From assembly GCA_017960805.1 (NCBI GenBank), contig JAGCYM010000086.1, positions 62,001-126,000 of the forward strand: a DNA stretch of 64,000 nt, written 5' to 3'. The stretch is from Ruminococcus sp. (GTDB lineage: Bacteria; Bacillota; Clostridia; Oscillospirales; Ruminococcaceae). Made by a program: the position numbers and the translations under genes. Below the pieces are notes generated by a model that saw only the letters and a program-made list of their open reading frames with translations, was not told where the DNA came from and did no database searches. This document shows, piece after piece, positions 16,419-25,520 of the stretch. Numbering within the stretch: the first letter of the stretch is position 1; every line of letters starts with the position of its first letter.

Positions 16419-17816
16419 ATGATTATAAATGAAAAAAAGATAAAAACAAGTAAACGAAATACCATTATTGCACTGGTATTGTTGCTGGTTACTAATGTTT
16501 TACTTAGCCTTACTCTTATGCATATGTCAAAAAGAGCGCTTCGTGATCAGATGAATCAGCGCATGCTTGATATTGCCAATACAGCTGCATATATGCTGAA
16601 TGGCGATGAGCTTTCTGAAATGACTGCAGAAGATGAAGGTACTGAGCCATACAACAGGGCGCTTGAGACGCTCCGTGCTTTTCAGAAGAATATACAGCTT
16701 GACTATATTTATGGAATAAAGGACATGGGAGACGGAACCTTTACGTTCACAATTGATCCTGATGAGGACGAACCGGGAGAATTCGGTTTTCCAATAGAGA
16801 CGACAGAAGCTCTGATCAAGGCTTCACGAGGTGCGCCGAGTGTGGATTTGATTGCATATGAAGACAGATGGGGACGTTTTTATTCCGCGTATAGTCCGGT
16901 TTATGATTCGGATGGTAATATAGCCGGAATAGTCGGAGTTGATTTCAATGCTGACTGGTATGATGGCCGTCTGAATTCAAACAGATTAGCTGCTGTAGGT
17001 ATAACAGGAGCTGCTTTACTCATAGGCGTTATTATTTCATTGATAGTTATCTCGCAGAACAGAAAACGTTTTGCTGATACGATGAAAACTATAGGTGAGC
17101 TTGATAAGGCGACAGAACGCCTTGACAAGACCATTATTCAGCAATCAAAGAAAAAGGATTCTCCTAATGGAGAAAATGCAGTATTGAAAGCGATTGCAGA
17201 GAATCAGAATAAGAAACAGAATGCAAACAATGAATATGAAGAATTAAGTCTTAGTCTGACTTCTGTTTATGGCAAGCTCAAGAATTATGTAGAGTATATT
17301 GATTCTGAGGTCTTCGTTGATCATGTAACTGATGTGGGCAACAAGGCTTCGTATAAGCTTCATATAGATAAGATCGATGAAGAGATCAAGTCTGGAATCG
17401 CCAAGTTTGGCGTTGCTTTTTTTGATATCAATGAGATTAAAAAAGTGTATTCCAATTATGGATACGAAGCGGCAGATGAATTGATGTATGATTGTGCAAG
17501 ACTTATAAAGAAGTTATTTGGAGAACAGGGAATATATCATATAACAGGTGATGAGTTCATTGCAATTACTACCGGTGATTCACAGCTTGACATGGATATT
17601 CTCCTAGCAAAGTTTGAAAACGAACTGAAAAGTTATAATTCTGAACAAGGCCGTCTGCATAAGCTATATGTAGCGAAAGGTGCTTCTGTATACAAGCCTA
17701 ACAAGCACAATGATTACAGACAGGTATTCGTTGAGGCGAAAGAAAAGAGTGACAAGGATAAAGCAGAATACTATGAAAAAAAGAAAAGAAAACAATCTGA
17801 TAAGGAGAAGAATTAA
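16419..17816 (+). CDS. Membrane sensor with TGDEF variant cyclase domain
   Basis: 465 residues. Two membrane helices (~16-36 and ~188-212) flank an external Cache/PAS-like sensor (~40-185; LDYIYGIKDMGDGTFTF and GIVGVDFNADWY are typical). A coiled region leads to a C-terminal GGDEF fold (~300-450) with VTDVGNKASYKLHI, FGVAFFDINEIKKV and YHITGDEFIAIT. The signature reads T-G-D-E-F (residues ~376-380) rather than G-G-D-E-F, and the C-terminal part is short and Lys-rich. It may be a weak cyclase or a GTP/c-di-GMP sensor; this cannot be decided from sequence. A GGGGTGG site precedes the start, and its stop overlaps the next start by one base. Confidence 0.85.
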   Translation: MIINEKKIKTSKRNTIIALVLLLVTNVLLSLTLMHMSKRALRDQMNQRMLDIANTAAYMLNGDELSEMTAEDEGTEPYNRALETLRAFQKNIQLDYIYGIKDMGDGTFTFTIDPDEDEPGEFGFPIETTEALIKASRGAPSVDLIAYEDRWGRFYSAYSPVYDSDGNIAGIVGVDFNADWYDGRLNSNRLAAVGITGAALLIGVIISLIVISQNRKRFADTMKTIGELDKATERLDKTIIQQSKKKDSPNGENAVLKAIAENQNKKQNANNEYEELSLSLTSVYGKLKNYVEYIDSEVFVDHVTDVGNKASYKLHIDKIDEEIKSGIAKFGVAFFDINEIKKVYSNYGYEAADELMYDCARLIKKLFGEQGIYHITGDEFIAITTGDSQLDMDILLAKFENELKSYNSEQGRLHKLYVAKGASVYKPNKHNDYRQVFVEAKEKSDKDKAEYYEKKKRKQSDKEKN

Positions 17817-20683
17817 TGAGAATAAATGACAGTATGCATGGCTTTATTGTAACAAGGATCCGACCTGCGGGAAGTGTTACAGGTGAACTGATTGAAATGG
17901 AACACAGCAGGACAGGAGCTCGTCTTGCTTGGCTTGATAACGGAGATGAGAATAAGCTGTTCTCTGTTTCATTTAAAACGCCTCCGTCGGATGATACAGG
18001 AGTATTTCATATTCTTGAGCATTCGGTGCTGGGAGGTTCGGAAAAATACCCTGTTAAGGAACCTTTCCTGTATATGCTTAAGAGCTCAATGAATACCTTC
18101 CTTAATGCGATGACTTTTTCCGACAAGACAATGTTTCCAGTATCGAGCCGCAATGATAAGGACTTTATGAATCTGACCAGTGTTTATCTTGATGCTGTGT
18201 TCAAGCCGCTTATTTATTCAGTTCCGGAGATATTCTATCAGGAAGGACATCATACTGAATGGCGCTCACATGAGGAAGCTCCGTTATACAAGGGCGTAGT
18301 TTTCAATGAGATGAAAGGTGTTGAATCTTCAATATATAACCGTATTGAGGAAGAACTGATGAGCATGCTCTATCCTGATACCTGTTATCAATATGAATCA
18401 GGAGGAAAGCCGGCTGCGATTCCTGAGCTTACATATGAACAGTTTATTGCTGCTCATAAACGGTATTATCATCCCTCCAACTCATATTTCTATCTGGATG
18501 GTGCAGTTGATATTGAGCCGGTTCTCGGACTTATTGACAGCTATCTTTCTGAATATGAAAAGAGCACAGATGTAATAGATATTTCAGAGCAGAAGCCGGT
18601 TGCTCCTTCAGTGAAAAGCTGTTATTATGAAATAGCTCCTGAAGAAGAGGAAGCGGCTCATACTCATATCGCTCTGGGAAAAGTCATGACTTCCTGGGAT
18701 GAAAGAGAGAAATGCATTGCATGTATAGTATTAGGTGAAGCACTTGCGGGTTCGAATGAAGCTCCGCTGAAGCGTGCCTTACTTGATACAGGAATGTGTC
18801 TCGATGTTTCGTTTGGCATTAATGATGGAATCGCTCAGCCATTCGGAGCACTTAAAATATTCAACACAGATATGGAGAATGCAGATGCCCTGCTGTCAAC
18901 CGTAAAGACTACAGCTACTGAGCTCGTGAATAACGGAATAGGCAAGTCGGCTCTGGTCGCTGCAATAGACCGACTTGAATTCCGTATAAAGGAAAGCGAA
19001 GAGCCAAAGGGCCTTATACGTGGTATCAACTGTCTCAGTTCGTGGCTCTACGGCGGAGATCCGCTTATGTACCTTGATTGTGACAGTGTATTTGACCTCC
19101 TTCGCAAACAGGTTGAAACTGATTATTTCGAGAAGCTTCTTGAAGAATGGCTTCTTGATAAAAACGGTTCTGTTACTCTGTATATGCTTCCTTCACACAC
19201 TTATGGTGATGAGCAGAAGAAGATAGAACTGGAACGCGTCAATGCAGAACTTGCAGCAATGTCTGACAAGGAAAAGGAAGAACTGATCGAGCTTAACAGA
19301 AAGCTTGATGAATGGCAGGCAACTCCGGATACTCCGGAAAATATAGCTGCACTTCCGTCTTTGCCGCTTTCTGAGGTCAGTGAATTGCCACTGGAATTCA
19401 AGACTAACATCGAAGAAAAGAACGGCCTTACAGTACTTCGTCATCCAGCGCGGAATAAGGGAATATCTTCTGTTAATCTGTATTTTGCTGCTGCTGATTT
19501 TACACAGAGAGAACTTGAAATGATGGCAGTTATGACTGAACTCATTTCAGAACTTCCAACTGAGAATTGTTCAGGAGCAGAGCTTCAGCAGCGTATAACT
19601 GGTACACTTGGAAATCTTAATATAAATGCGACAGTGTTTGGCAGGGAAGGTAATCCTGAAGAATGCAGTCCGTTCCTGACAGTAAAAGCAAGCTTTCTTG
19701 ATCATAACACGGAAAAGGCGCTTAAACTGATTGGCGAACTTCTTACTGAGACAGTATATGACAGCCCTGAACAGATACGCGAGATCCTTCTTCAGTGCGA
19801 TGAGGACATGAAACAGGATATCATCGCAAACGGTCACAGAATAGCAATGAGGCGTGTAAGAAGCGGGATGTCGGCAGAATCAGCCATGAATGAGCTCCTG
19901 TGCGGATACGAAGCATACAAGTCACTTCACTCAATATCCAAACCATCTGATGAAGAACTGACCGGACTTATAAGTGAGTTCAAGGCAATTGCCACGAAGC
20001 TTTTCTGTAAGTCGAGACTTACTGTTGGTACTGTTTCCACCGAAGAGATTTCTCTTGACGTCCTTTCATCAATGCTTTCTGATGGTAATGCTCCTTCAAA
20101 CAAGGCAATGGCCTTCAGACTTGAAACTCCAGACAAGCAAGGTATCATTATTCCATCCGGAGTATCATATTCTGGTACAGCACTTCCGACATTTGAAACA
20201 GATAAGGCACTTTGGGGAGTTCTGTCAACAATGCTTTCCTATGAGTATCTGTGGAATGAAGTCAGGGTTAAAGGCGGAGCTTATGGTACAGGATTTGGTG
20301 TGAACAATATGGGCGAAGCTGCATTCTATTCATATCGTGATCCCTCTCCGTCCGGAGCTCTTACCGCGTATTCTGATGCAGCAGAGTTTATCAGAAGCTA
20401 TTGTGATATGAAGCCGGATATTAGCTCATACATAATCAGCAGTATCGCACAGAAGGAACCTCTTATGTCTGACAGCACGTACGGAAGCACCGCTGATGAG
20501 ATATATTTCCGTGGTATTACAGAGGAGAGCCGCCGTGATACACGAAGACGAATGCTTTCGCTTAAATCTGATGATCTTATGGCAGCAACAGAGTCGCTTT
20601 CAAAACTTGGAAGGCGCTGTATAGTTGGTCCTGCTGAGGCTATTAAAGCTTGTGGCGAAGATTATGAGATCAGTTCGATTTAA
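17816..20683 (+). CDS. M16C (insulinase-like) zinc metallopeptidase
   Basis: 955 residues, the normal size for presequence-protease-like M16C enzymes with two tandem halves. The inverted zinc motif HILEH lies at residues 65-69, preceded by FHILEH-SVLGGSEKYP. FNEMKGVESS (~165) contains the downstream zinc-ligand Glu. The C-terminal half (~520-955) has VKGGAYGTGFGV and YRDP, matching the inactive partner half. No signal peptide is seen, so it is cytosolic and likely degrades short peptides. AAGGAG lies before ATG 17816, which overlaps the TAA of the Cache-GGDEF gene by one base, so the two are co-transcribed. A bidirectional terminator follows. Confidence 0.93.
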   Translation: MRINDSMHGFIVTRIRPAGSVTGELIEMEHSRTGARLAWLDNGDENKLFSVSFKTPPSDDTGVFHILEHSVLGGSEKYPVKEPFLYMLKSSMNTFLNAMTFSDKTMFPVSSRNDKDFMNLTSVYLDAVFKPLIYSVPEIFYQEGHHTEWRSHEEAPLYKGVVFNEMKGVESSIYNRIEEELMSMLYPDTCYQYESGGKPAAIPELTYEQFIAAHKRYYHPSNSYFYLDGAVDIEPVLGLIDSYLSEYEKSTDVIDISEQKPVAPSVKSCYYEIAPEEEEAAHTHIALGKVMTSWDEREKCIACIVLGEALAGSNEAPLKRALLDTGMCLDVSFGINDGIAQPFGALKIFNTDMENADALLSTVKTTATELVNNGIGKSALVAAIDRLEFRIKESEEPKGLIRGINCLSSWLYGGDPLMYLDCDSVFDLLRKQVETDYFEKLLEEWLLDKNGSVTLYMLPSHTYGDEQKKIELERVNAELAAMSDKEKEELIELNRKLDEWQATPDTPENIAALPSLPLSEVSELPLEFKTNIEEKNGLTVLRHPARNKGISSVNLYFAAADFTQRELEMMAVMTELISELPTENCSGAELQQRITGTLGNLNINATVFGREGNPEECSPFLTVKASFLDHNTEKALKLIGELLTETVYDSPEQIREILLQCDEDMKQDIIANGHRIAMRRVRSGMSAESAMNELLCGYEAYKSLHSISKPSDEELTGLISEFKAIATKLFCKSRLTVGTVSTEEISLDVLSSMLSDGNAPSNKAMAFRLETPDKQGIIIPSGVSYSGTALPTFETDKALWGVLSTMLSYEYLWNEVRVKGGAYGTGFGVNNMGEAAFYSYRDPSPSGALTAYSDAAEFIRSYCDMKPDISSYIISSIAQKEPLMSDSTYGSTADEIYFRGITEESRRDTRRRMLSLKSDDLMAATESLSKLGRRCIVGPAEAIKACGEDYEISSI

Positions 20684-20689
20684 TTTTCA

Positions 20690-20743
20690 AAAAAAATGTC
20701 CCGCTTTGAGTCGTAATAGAATGGCTCAAAACGGGACTTTTTT
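20690..20743. terminator. Bidirectional terminator between convergent genes
   Basis: An A-rich arm plus GTCCCG...TTTGAG pairs with CTCAAA.CGGGAC followed by six Ts. A/T runs on both sides let it serve the M16C gene and the minus-strand serine hydrolase gene. Confidence 0.85.
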
Positions 20744-20769
20744 GAATTAGTTTCAATGGGAAAGATGTT

Positions 20770-22623
20770 TCAGCACGCCCAGAACTTATACATCTCGAAG
20801 TATATGACAGCAAGTATCACCAATACATTTGCAGCAATAGTCACGCCGTAGCGGAGCTTAGCCCACTTGTCCGACTTTTTGGATGCGATACCGACAATTG
20901 AAGCCGTAGCTGCTGCTACGCATACTGCTATGCAGATGATGTTTACTAAACCAGCACCAGTACCGACAACTTTTGGAAGTCCGTATGTTTCTTCTCTGCC
21001 TGAGTAGGCGATCATGACTACCGCTGCCATAACGGACAGGAGCTTTATTATTTGTGAAACAGTGAGCACTGAGCTGACTGCCGTGACCTTACCTCTTCCA
21101 GTGCGGACGAGCTTTAACTTATACAGCAGTACAAACACAGCGCCTATTGCTATCATGAAGTATGCGGCGAGGAGGCTTATCTCCAGCGGATAGGCGTTAT
21201 CCTTGTCTATCTCCATAGCTCCGAGAATGAAGCCCTCGGTTCCATCGGAGCGGTTGCTCTCGCCGAGGAGCGTACTTCCGCCGAGCAGATATACGCCGTC
21301 GTTTATGCGTTCGAGGTCGGGGTACATCTTCGCATTTATCGGCTGGAGGTAGGACGTGAATTTCATCAGGCCCTCACGCTGAGAGCGCGATACGAGGTAG
21401 TATCCGCTGAAATTGCAGGTTTCTCCGCTGCCGTCGGAGTATTTTTCATAGTCAGCCTTGCCGAATATCCATTCAGGCACTTCTTGAATAACGAGGTTTA
21501 CCGAAGTCTCGTTCGTGAGCGTTACCAGTCCCACCTTTGACTCGCGGTCGAACAGCATATTCGAGTGGCAGGCGCAAGTCGCGCCGTTGTGACCGATCGT
21601 GCGTACCCTGAACTCTTCCACTCCGAAGCCGTAGCTCGATGCCGGGATGTCGGAATTTCCGTAGAACAGCGAGCCGGAGAACATCTTCTCCTGCGTCTCC
21701 CTGTGCTCGAAGAGGGGAGCGTCGTCACTGACGAAAGCCTGCGCGTAGGTCGCAAGGTCGCGTATCGTTCCCGTCGCAGAGCCGGCAGGATAGAGGTTGA
21801 TGTAGGATATCATGCTGCCGTCCGATTTGTACTTTGGCGGTATCGTGTTGAAGGTGTAGGACTTGAGCTTGTCACGCTGCGAACGAACCCACTCATTGTC
21901 ACTGAAATCAGGAGCAATGGAGGTGTGCTCCATGCTGAGCCTGTCGAAGATGTTCTCGTGGACGTAATCAGCGTATTCCTCGCCCGTTATGCACTCTATC
22001 ACATACGCGCCGAGAGCTGCTCCCCAGTTGGAGTAGGACGTTACCTCGCCGGGACGGTTGACCTGTGCGGGCTCGGTAGCCTGCAAAGCCTCTGCGAGTG
22101 GCATTATCTTGTCATGGTCGGTAGTGGATATCGAGTAGGTCGTCTCGCACCAGCCGCCCGTGTGATCCATTATGTTCATCATCGTTATGGGCTCATTGTA
22201 GCTGAGGTGCCGTAGGAAGCCGTCGGGGATGTAGTCCCTGATATCGGCATCGAGATCAAGCCTGCCTTGTTCCCAGAGCTGCATGGCGCTGACCCATATC
22301 ATGGTCTTGGAGATGCTTCCCCACTCGAAGACGGAGTCCGCGTCGCAGGGAATATGGTTCTCGCGGTCGGTCTCGCCGAAGTAGCCCTCGTATATGATAT
22401 CGTCGCCTTGGAAAACTATCGCCTCGAAGCCTGCGTAGTATTCAATGGGGTCATCTCTTTTGTCGAAGTTGAGATCACCCTCGAATTTGTCTGCTATTTT
22501 GCTGTATTTTATGCCCGAGGGTAGTCTCTGCTCCTCTTCCTCAGCCGCAGCGGTTGGGACGAGCATTGTTCCCGCCACAAGCAGTGCGGCTATGCACATC
22601 GAAGCTATTTTCTTCATTTCCAT
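20770..22623 (-). CDS. Membrane-anchored serine hydrolase, beta-lactamase class C/PBP-like
   Basis: 617 residues with a signal peptide (1-27, ending AAAEE). The beta-lactamase-fold domain (~55-400) carries SISK (Ser103-Lys106), YSN (197-199) and HNGA, the three active-site motifs of class C-type esterases/peptidases. About four membrane helices (~485-617) form a C-terminal anchor. The normal role of this family is D-amino-acid peptide or ester cleavage; antibiotic resistance is not implied. It is the last gene of the GntR-ABC operon (14 bases after the permease), so the pump and the enzyme probably handle one envelope-active compound (inference). GC is about 60% at 21,601-21,780 but about 47% at the 3' end. 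Confidence 0.88.
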   Translation of the reverse strand: MEMKKIASMCIAALLVAGTMLVPTAAAEEEEQRLPSGIKYSKIADKFEGDLNFDKRDDPIEYYAGFEAIVFQGDDIIYEGYFGETDRENHIPCDADSVFEWGSISKTMIWVSAMQLWEQGRLDLDADIRDYIPDGFLRHLSYNEPITMMNIMDHTGGWCETTYSISTTDHDKIMPLAEALQATEPAQVNRPGEVTSYSNWGAALGAYVIECITGEEYADYVHENIFDRLSMEHTSIAPDFSDNEWVRSQRDKLKSYTFNTIPPKYKSDGSMISYINLYPAGSATGTIRDLATYAQAFVSDDAPLFEHRETQEKMFSGSLFYGNSDIPASSYGFGVEEFRVRTIGHNGATCACHSNMLFDRESKVGLVTLTNETSVNLVIQEVPEWIFGKADYEKYSDGSGETCNFSGYYLVSRSQREGLMKFTSYLQPINAKMYPDLERINDGVYLLGGSTLLGESNRSDGTEGFILGAMEIDKDNAYPLEISLLAAYFMIAIGAVFVLLYKLKLVRTGRGKVTAVSSVLTVSQIIKLLSVMAAVVMIAYSGREETYGLPKVVGTGAGLVNIICIAVCVAAATASIVGIASKKSDKWAKLRYGVTIAANVLVILAVIYFEMYKFWAC

Positions 22624-22636
22624 TTAACGCACCTCC

Positions 22637-23386
22637 TTACAGCTCGCGCTCTTCGTAGTCGATGACGGAGCACGCCGCCTTGTAGAATACGTAGCCGTAA
22701 GCTCCGAGTATCACGAATATGCACAGCAGAGCGCCGTTGTAAGGCACTGACAGAGCTGATAATGTCGTCATCAGCACCTGCAATGCCGCGTGTAGCGGCT
22801 TTACGCTGAGTGTCGATTCAACGATAAAAACTGCCGCAATCAAGGCATATGCTCCTACAAGTATCAGATATGCCCTGAACATTGAGCCCTTGGCACCCTT
22901 TCGGCCTGTTTTGAAGAAGCCGACAAGTACATTGGCATTGAATATCAGCGTGACTGCAAAGAACAGGCAGAGTATGACGGTGAACAGACCGTTGTCGTTC
23001 ATCTTTATGCCCAGCACCTCGGACAGCGAATCGTCAATGAAAATGCTGATACCCATTGCGAATCTTATCTTCAGGATAATGAGGGATAGCGCTCCCACGA
23101 TGGTCAGCACCAGCATTACGAGTGCATACCTCGCGATGACTATCTGCTTCCTTGTCGCGGGAATGACAGCGTAGGTCATCTCGCCCTCGTACTTATTGTT
23201 GAGGTCTATCATAGCCTGTGCCGCTGTGAAGGAGATAGCGAAAAGCAGAAAATACAGGAAGATAGGCGAGATAAGTCCGAGAACCAGTGACAGCAACGTC
23301 ACAGCTGCGAACAGCTTCCACGGGCTCAGTTTTTTTGCCCTCATAGCGATAATGTCGAGCCGTATAATGTTAATTATTCGTTTCAT
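22637..23386 (-). CDS. ABC-2 type membrane protein
   Basis: 249 residues with about six hydrophobic helices. The first 22 residues (MKRIINIIRLDII) are cytoplasmic, followed by paired helices near 27-60, 100-125, 140-170 and further on. DLNNKYEGEMTYAVIPATRKQIVIARYALV is the kind of juxtamembrane segment seen in ABC-2 exporter subunits. It is one of two permeases downstream of an ATPase gene; AGGTG precedes the start. It likely forms a heterodimeric channel with the protein of 23396-24121. The substrate is unknown. Base composition is GC-richer than the flanking genes. Confidence 0.8.
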   Translation of the reverse strand: MKRIINIIRLDIIAMRAKKLSPWKLFAAVTLLSLVLGLISPIFLYFLLFAISFTAAQAMIDLNNKYEGEMTYAVIPATRKQIVIARYALVMLVLTIVGALSLIILKIRFAMGISIFIDDSLSEVLGIKMNDNGLFTVILCLFFAVTLIFNANVLVGFFKTGRKGAKGSMFRAYLILVGAYALIAAVFIVESTLSVKPLHAALQVLMTTLSALSVPYNGALLCIFVILGAYGYVFYKAACSVIDYEEREL

Positions 23387-23395
23387 GTCGACACC

Positions 23396-24121
23396 TCACA
23401 TTTCCTTGTCAGCGGTCAGCTTTATCGTCAGTCGGCACAACATCCAGCCGAACGCGATGAATACCGCGAAGCAGGATACAACGATAAGTGTGACGAGCAC
23501 GGGATTCGTAGGCAGGAAATCCTGCGGGAGCGGCAGTATGCCATAGTCGAGCGTGATGAAATAGAGTATCATCACCGCGCACATAATCACTAAGAACGGT
23601 ATGCATATAATGATAGCTACTGTATCGCCCTTTATCTCCTTTATCGCGTAGAATAGACAGATTATTGACGTTAGAATAGCAAGTCCCGCCGCCAGCAGCA
23701 CGAACCAGTTGCTGTAATTGAGACCCGTATTCTCTATGCTGGCTGTTGTACTGTCGTAGGTGTGCTCCTGTATGAAGTTAGGGAGGATGCCTGATTCTCC
23801 GATGGCTCTCGATATGAGCAGGCAGAGCTCGCCAAGGATGCCACCGACGATCTGCGGTATGATAATCTCTGCGAACAGCGCCTTTATGACGGATTCGCGT
23901 TTAACGGGCAGAAGCCCGTATATCTTCATAAAGTCACCCTTGCGTACAGCCTCGATGGGCGAGAACAGCGCCAGCGGAGCTATTATGAAGCCGATAGCAG
24001 CAGGATACGTTCCGAGCAGACACGCCGCAAATATCAGCGCGGCGAAGATGAATGCATATTTGCCGCCGATATCGATACAGTTGACGTAGTCGAACCGTAT
24101 CATCTTTTTAATCTCGTCCAT
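23396..24121 (-). CDS. ABC-2 type permease subunit
   Basis: 241 residues with about six membrane helices, a family pattern without catalytic motifs. A cytoplasmic N-terminus (MDEIKKMIRFDYVNC) leads into helices, and KGDFMKIYGLLPVKRESVIKALF is the characteristic juxtamembrane stretch of ABC-2 permeases that docks on the ATPase. Its start overlaps the end of the ATPase gene by 14 bases, showing translational coupling, and AAAGGAGG precedes the ATG. With 22637-23386 it would form the export channel. Confidence 0.82.
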   Translation of the reverse strand: MDEIKKMIRFDYVNCIDIGGKYAFIFAALIFAACLLGTYPAAIGFIIAPLALFSPIEAVRKGDFMKIYGLLPVKRESVIKALFAEIIIPQIVGGILGELCLLISRAIGESGILPNFIQEHTYDSTTASIENTGLNYSNWFVLLAAGLAILTSIICLFYAIKEIKGDTVAIIICIPFLVIMCAVMILYFITLDYGILPLPQDFLPTNPVLVTLIVVSCFAVFIAFGWMLCRLTIKLTADKEM

Positions 24122-24974
24122 GTCCGTCCTCCTTTGCGATGTAGACGAGTATCTCGTCTATGGAAGCCTTCTCCGTCTCAAGCTCCTTCGGTATCTCGCC
24201 GAGCAGATCTGAGGATATTAGAGCGTCGAAGCCGTTTCTGTAGGCGTGGAATCCAATGCACTTCTCGCGCAGAGCTGAAGAGATGTCCTCCTCCGCACCG
24301 CGCAGAACGAGGTACTTCTCGTGGAGTTCATCCTTTGTGCCCGTGAACCACACCTTGCCGTTGTGGAGGATTGTGATGTAGTCAGCTATTCGCTCAACAT
24401 CGGAGGTTATATGCGTTGAGAAGAGAACACTTCTGTTTTCATCTTCTATATATTCGGAAAGAATGTCAAGAAGTTCATCACGCGCTACAGGATCAAGGCC
24501 GCTTGTAGGCTCATCCAGTATCATCAGTTCAGCTTTATGAGAGAGAGCTACAGCTACCATGAGCTTCATTTTCATTCCCTTTGAGAAGTCTCCGATCTTT
24601 TGGTTATCAGGCAGTCCGAAAGCTTTTATCCTGCGGAAGAATTCCTCAGAACTCCAGTCTTTGTAGAAAGGGGAAAGCTGCTTGTCAACCTGCTTGATGT
24701 TTAGATGATTAGCGAGGTACAGACTGTCAAATACAACACCAAGACGTTCTTTGATCTCCACTGAATTATCTACGCTGTCGAGCCCGAATATGCTGATTTT
24801 TCCACTGTTTATCTTAGCCATATTGAGGATTGAACGTATAGTAGTAGTTTTTCCGGATCCGTTCTGTCCGACAAATCCCATGATATATCCTTTGGGCAAA
24901 GAAAATGAAACGTCTTTGAGAGCGAATCCTTCATAAGCCTTGTTAAGTCCGTTGATCTCAAGAATGTTTTCCAT
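24108..24974 (-). CDS. ABC transporter ATPase (YtrB-like)
   Basis: 288 residues. Walker A GQNGSGKTTTIR (~36-47), a signature-region SKGMKMKLMVAVAL, Walker B AELMILDEPTSGLDP and the switch His in STHITS are all intact, so it should be active. The length and the C-terminal extension fit the one-ATPase exporters paired with YtrA-type GntR regulators. GGAGG precedes the start. The regulator gene upstream ends only 3 bases away. Composition changes inside the gene: the 5' part (24,541-24,720) counts near 43% GC, and the 3' part (24,241-24,360) near 57%, suggesting a recombination joint. Confidence 0.93.
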   Translation of the reverse strand: MENILEINGLNKAYEGFALKDVSFSLPKGYIMGFVGQNGSGKTTTIRSILNMAKINSGKISIFGLDSVDNSVEIKERLGVVFDSLYLANHLNIKQVDKQLSPFYKDWSSEEFFRRIKAFGLPDNQKIGDFSKGMKMKLMVAVALSHKAELMILDEPTSGLDPVARDELLDILSEYIEDENRSVLFSTHITSDVERIADYITILHNGKVWFTGTKDELHEKYLVLRGAEEDISSALREKCIGFHAYRNGFDALISSDLLGEIPKELETEKASIDEILVYIAKEDGHGRD

Positions 24975-24977
24975 ATC

Positions 24978-25349
24978 TTATTCCTCCATAAAACTCTTTA
25001 AAGCCGCAATTATCTCTTCGTCAGAAAGGCCGGCGTTCCGGCCGCTTGTAACTACTTTTTCGATAGCTTCTTCCATTTCACACAGCATACGCTCACGAAG
25101 AAGCTCGTTGTTTCGCGGCGCTACGAAGTAGCCCTTTCCTGCAACGGAGACGATAAAGCCCTCGTTTGTTAGGTCATTGTATACCCTCGTTGTTGTTATA
25201 ACACTTATTTTCAGATCCCGGGCGAGCTGACGTATCGAGGGCAGCTGCTCATCCTCAGTTATCTTGCCCGCAAGTATCTGAGCTTTGATCTGTTCCTTTA
25301 TCTGCTCGTATATCGGCAGTTCGGAACTGTTTTTGATTATTATTTTCAT
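24978..25349 (-). CDS. GntR-family (YtrA subfamily) regulator
   Basis: 123 residues from ATG 25349, behind AGGAG; an upstream in-frame start is rejected. A winged helix-turn-helix (~10-75: PIYEQIKEQIKAQIL, LPSIRQLARDLKIS, TTRVYNDLTNEGFI, KGYFVAP) is followed by a short helical tail (~80-123) for dimerisation, the size typical of YtrA regulators of ABC exporters. It heads the operon and probably represses it through the palindrome at 25379-25402, which overlaps the promoter. Induction by an envelope-active compound is inferred from family practice only. Confidence 0.9.
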   Translation of the reverse strand: MKIIIKNSSELPIYEQIKEQIKAQILAGKITEDEQLPSIRQLARDLKISVITTTRVYNDLTNEGFIVSVAGKGYFVAPRNNELLRERMLCEMEEAIEKVVTSGRNAGLSDEEIIAALKSFMEE

Positions 25350-25378
25350 AAGAGTACTCCTGTTTATACTGTATATAT

Positions 25379-25429
25379 CTGTATACATCTCTATATGTAC
25401 AGTTTAGCATATGCCTGAACGTTTGTCAA
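25379..25429 (-). promoter_or_regulatory. Promoter with overlapping GntR operator
   Basis: On the minus strand TTGACA (25429-25424), 17 bases, TAAACT (25406-25401). The inverted repeat CTGTA-N14-TACAG at 25379-25402 overlaps the -10 box and covers the start point; a further CTGTATA copy lies just beside it. Confidence 0.65.
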
Positions 25430-25484
25430 TACCTTTCAAAAAATTCTTGGTGAAGCAGATCTCCTCTCTGATATTGTTAAAAAT

Positions 25485-25516
25485 AAAAGAGGTACCGAAT
25501 CATCGATACCTCTTTT
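25485..25516 (-). terminator. Terminator after acyltransferase remnant
   Basis: AAAAGAGGTA / TACCTCTTTT 10-bp stem with a 12-base loop, closing the minus-strand transcript; usable in both directions. Confidence 0.8.
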
Positions 25517-25520
25517 CAGG

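Noticed and set aside
21565..22215. 216-codon open frame antisense to the serine hydrolase gene
   Set aside because: Results from high GC in the block; the minus-strand gene has all catalytic motifs.
20770..22623. Antibiotic-resistance beta-lactamase
   Set aside because: Motifs fit the broad class C/esterase family; four membrane helices and operon context do not indicate resistance.
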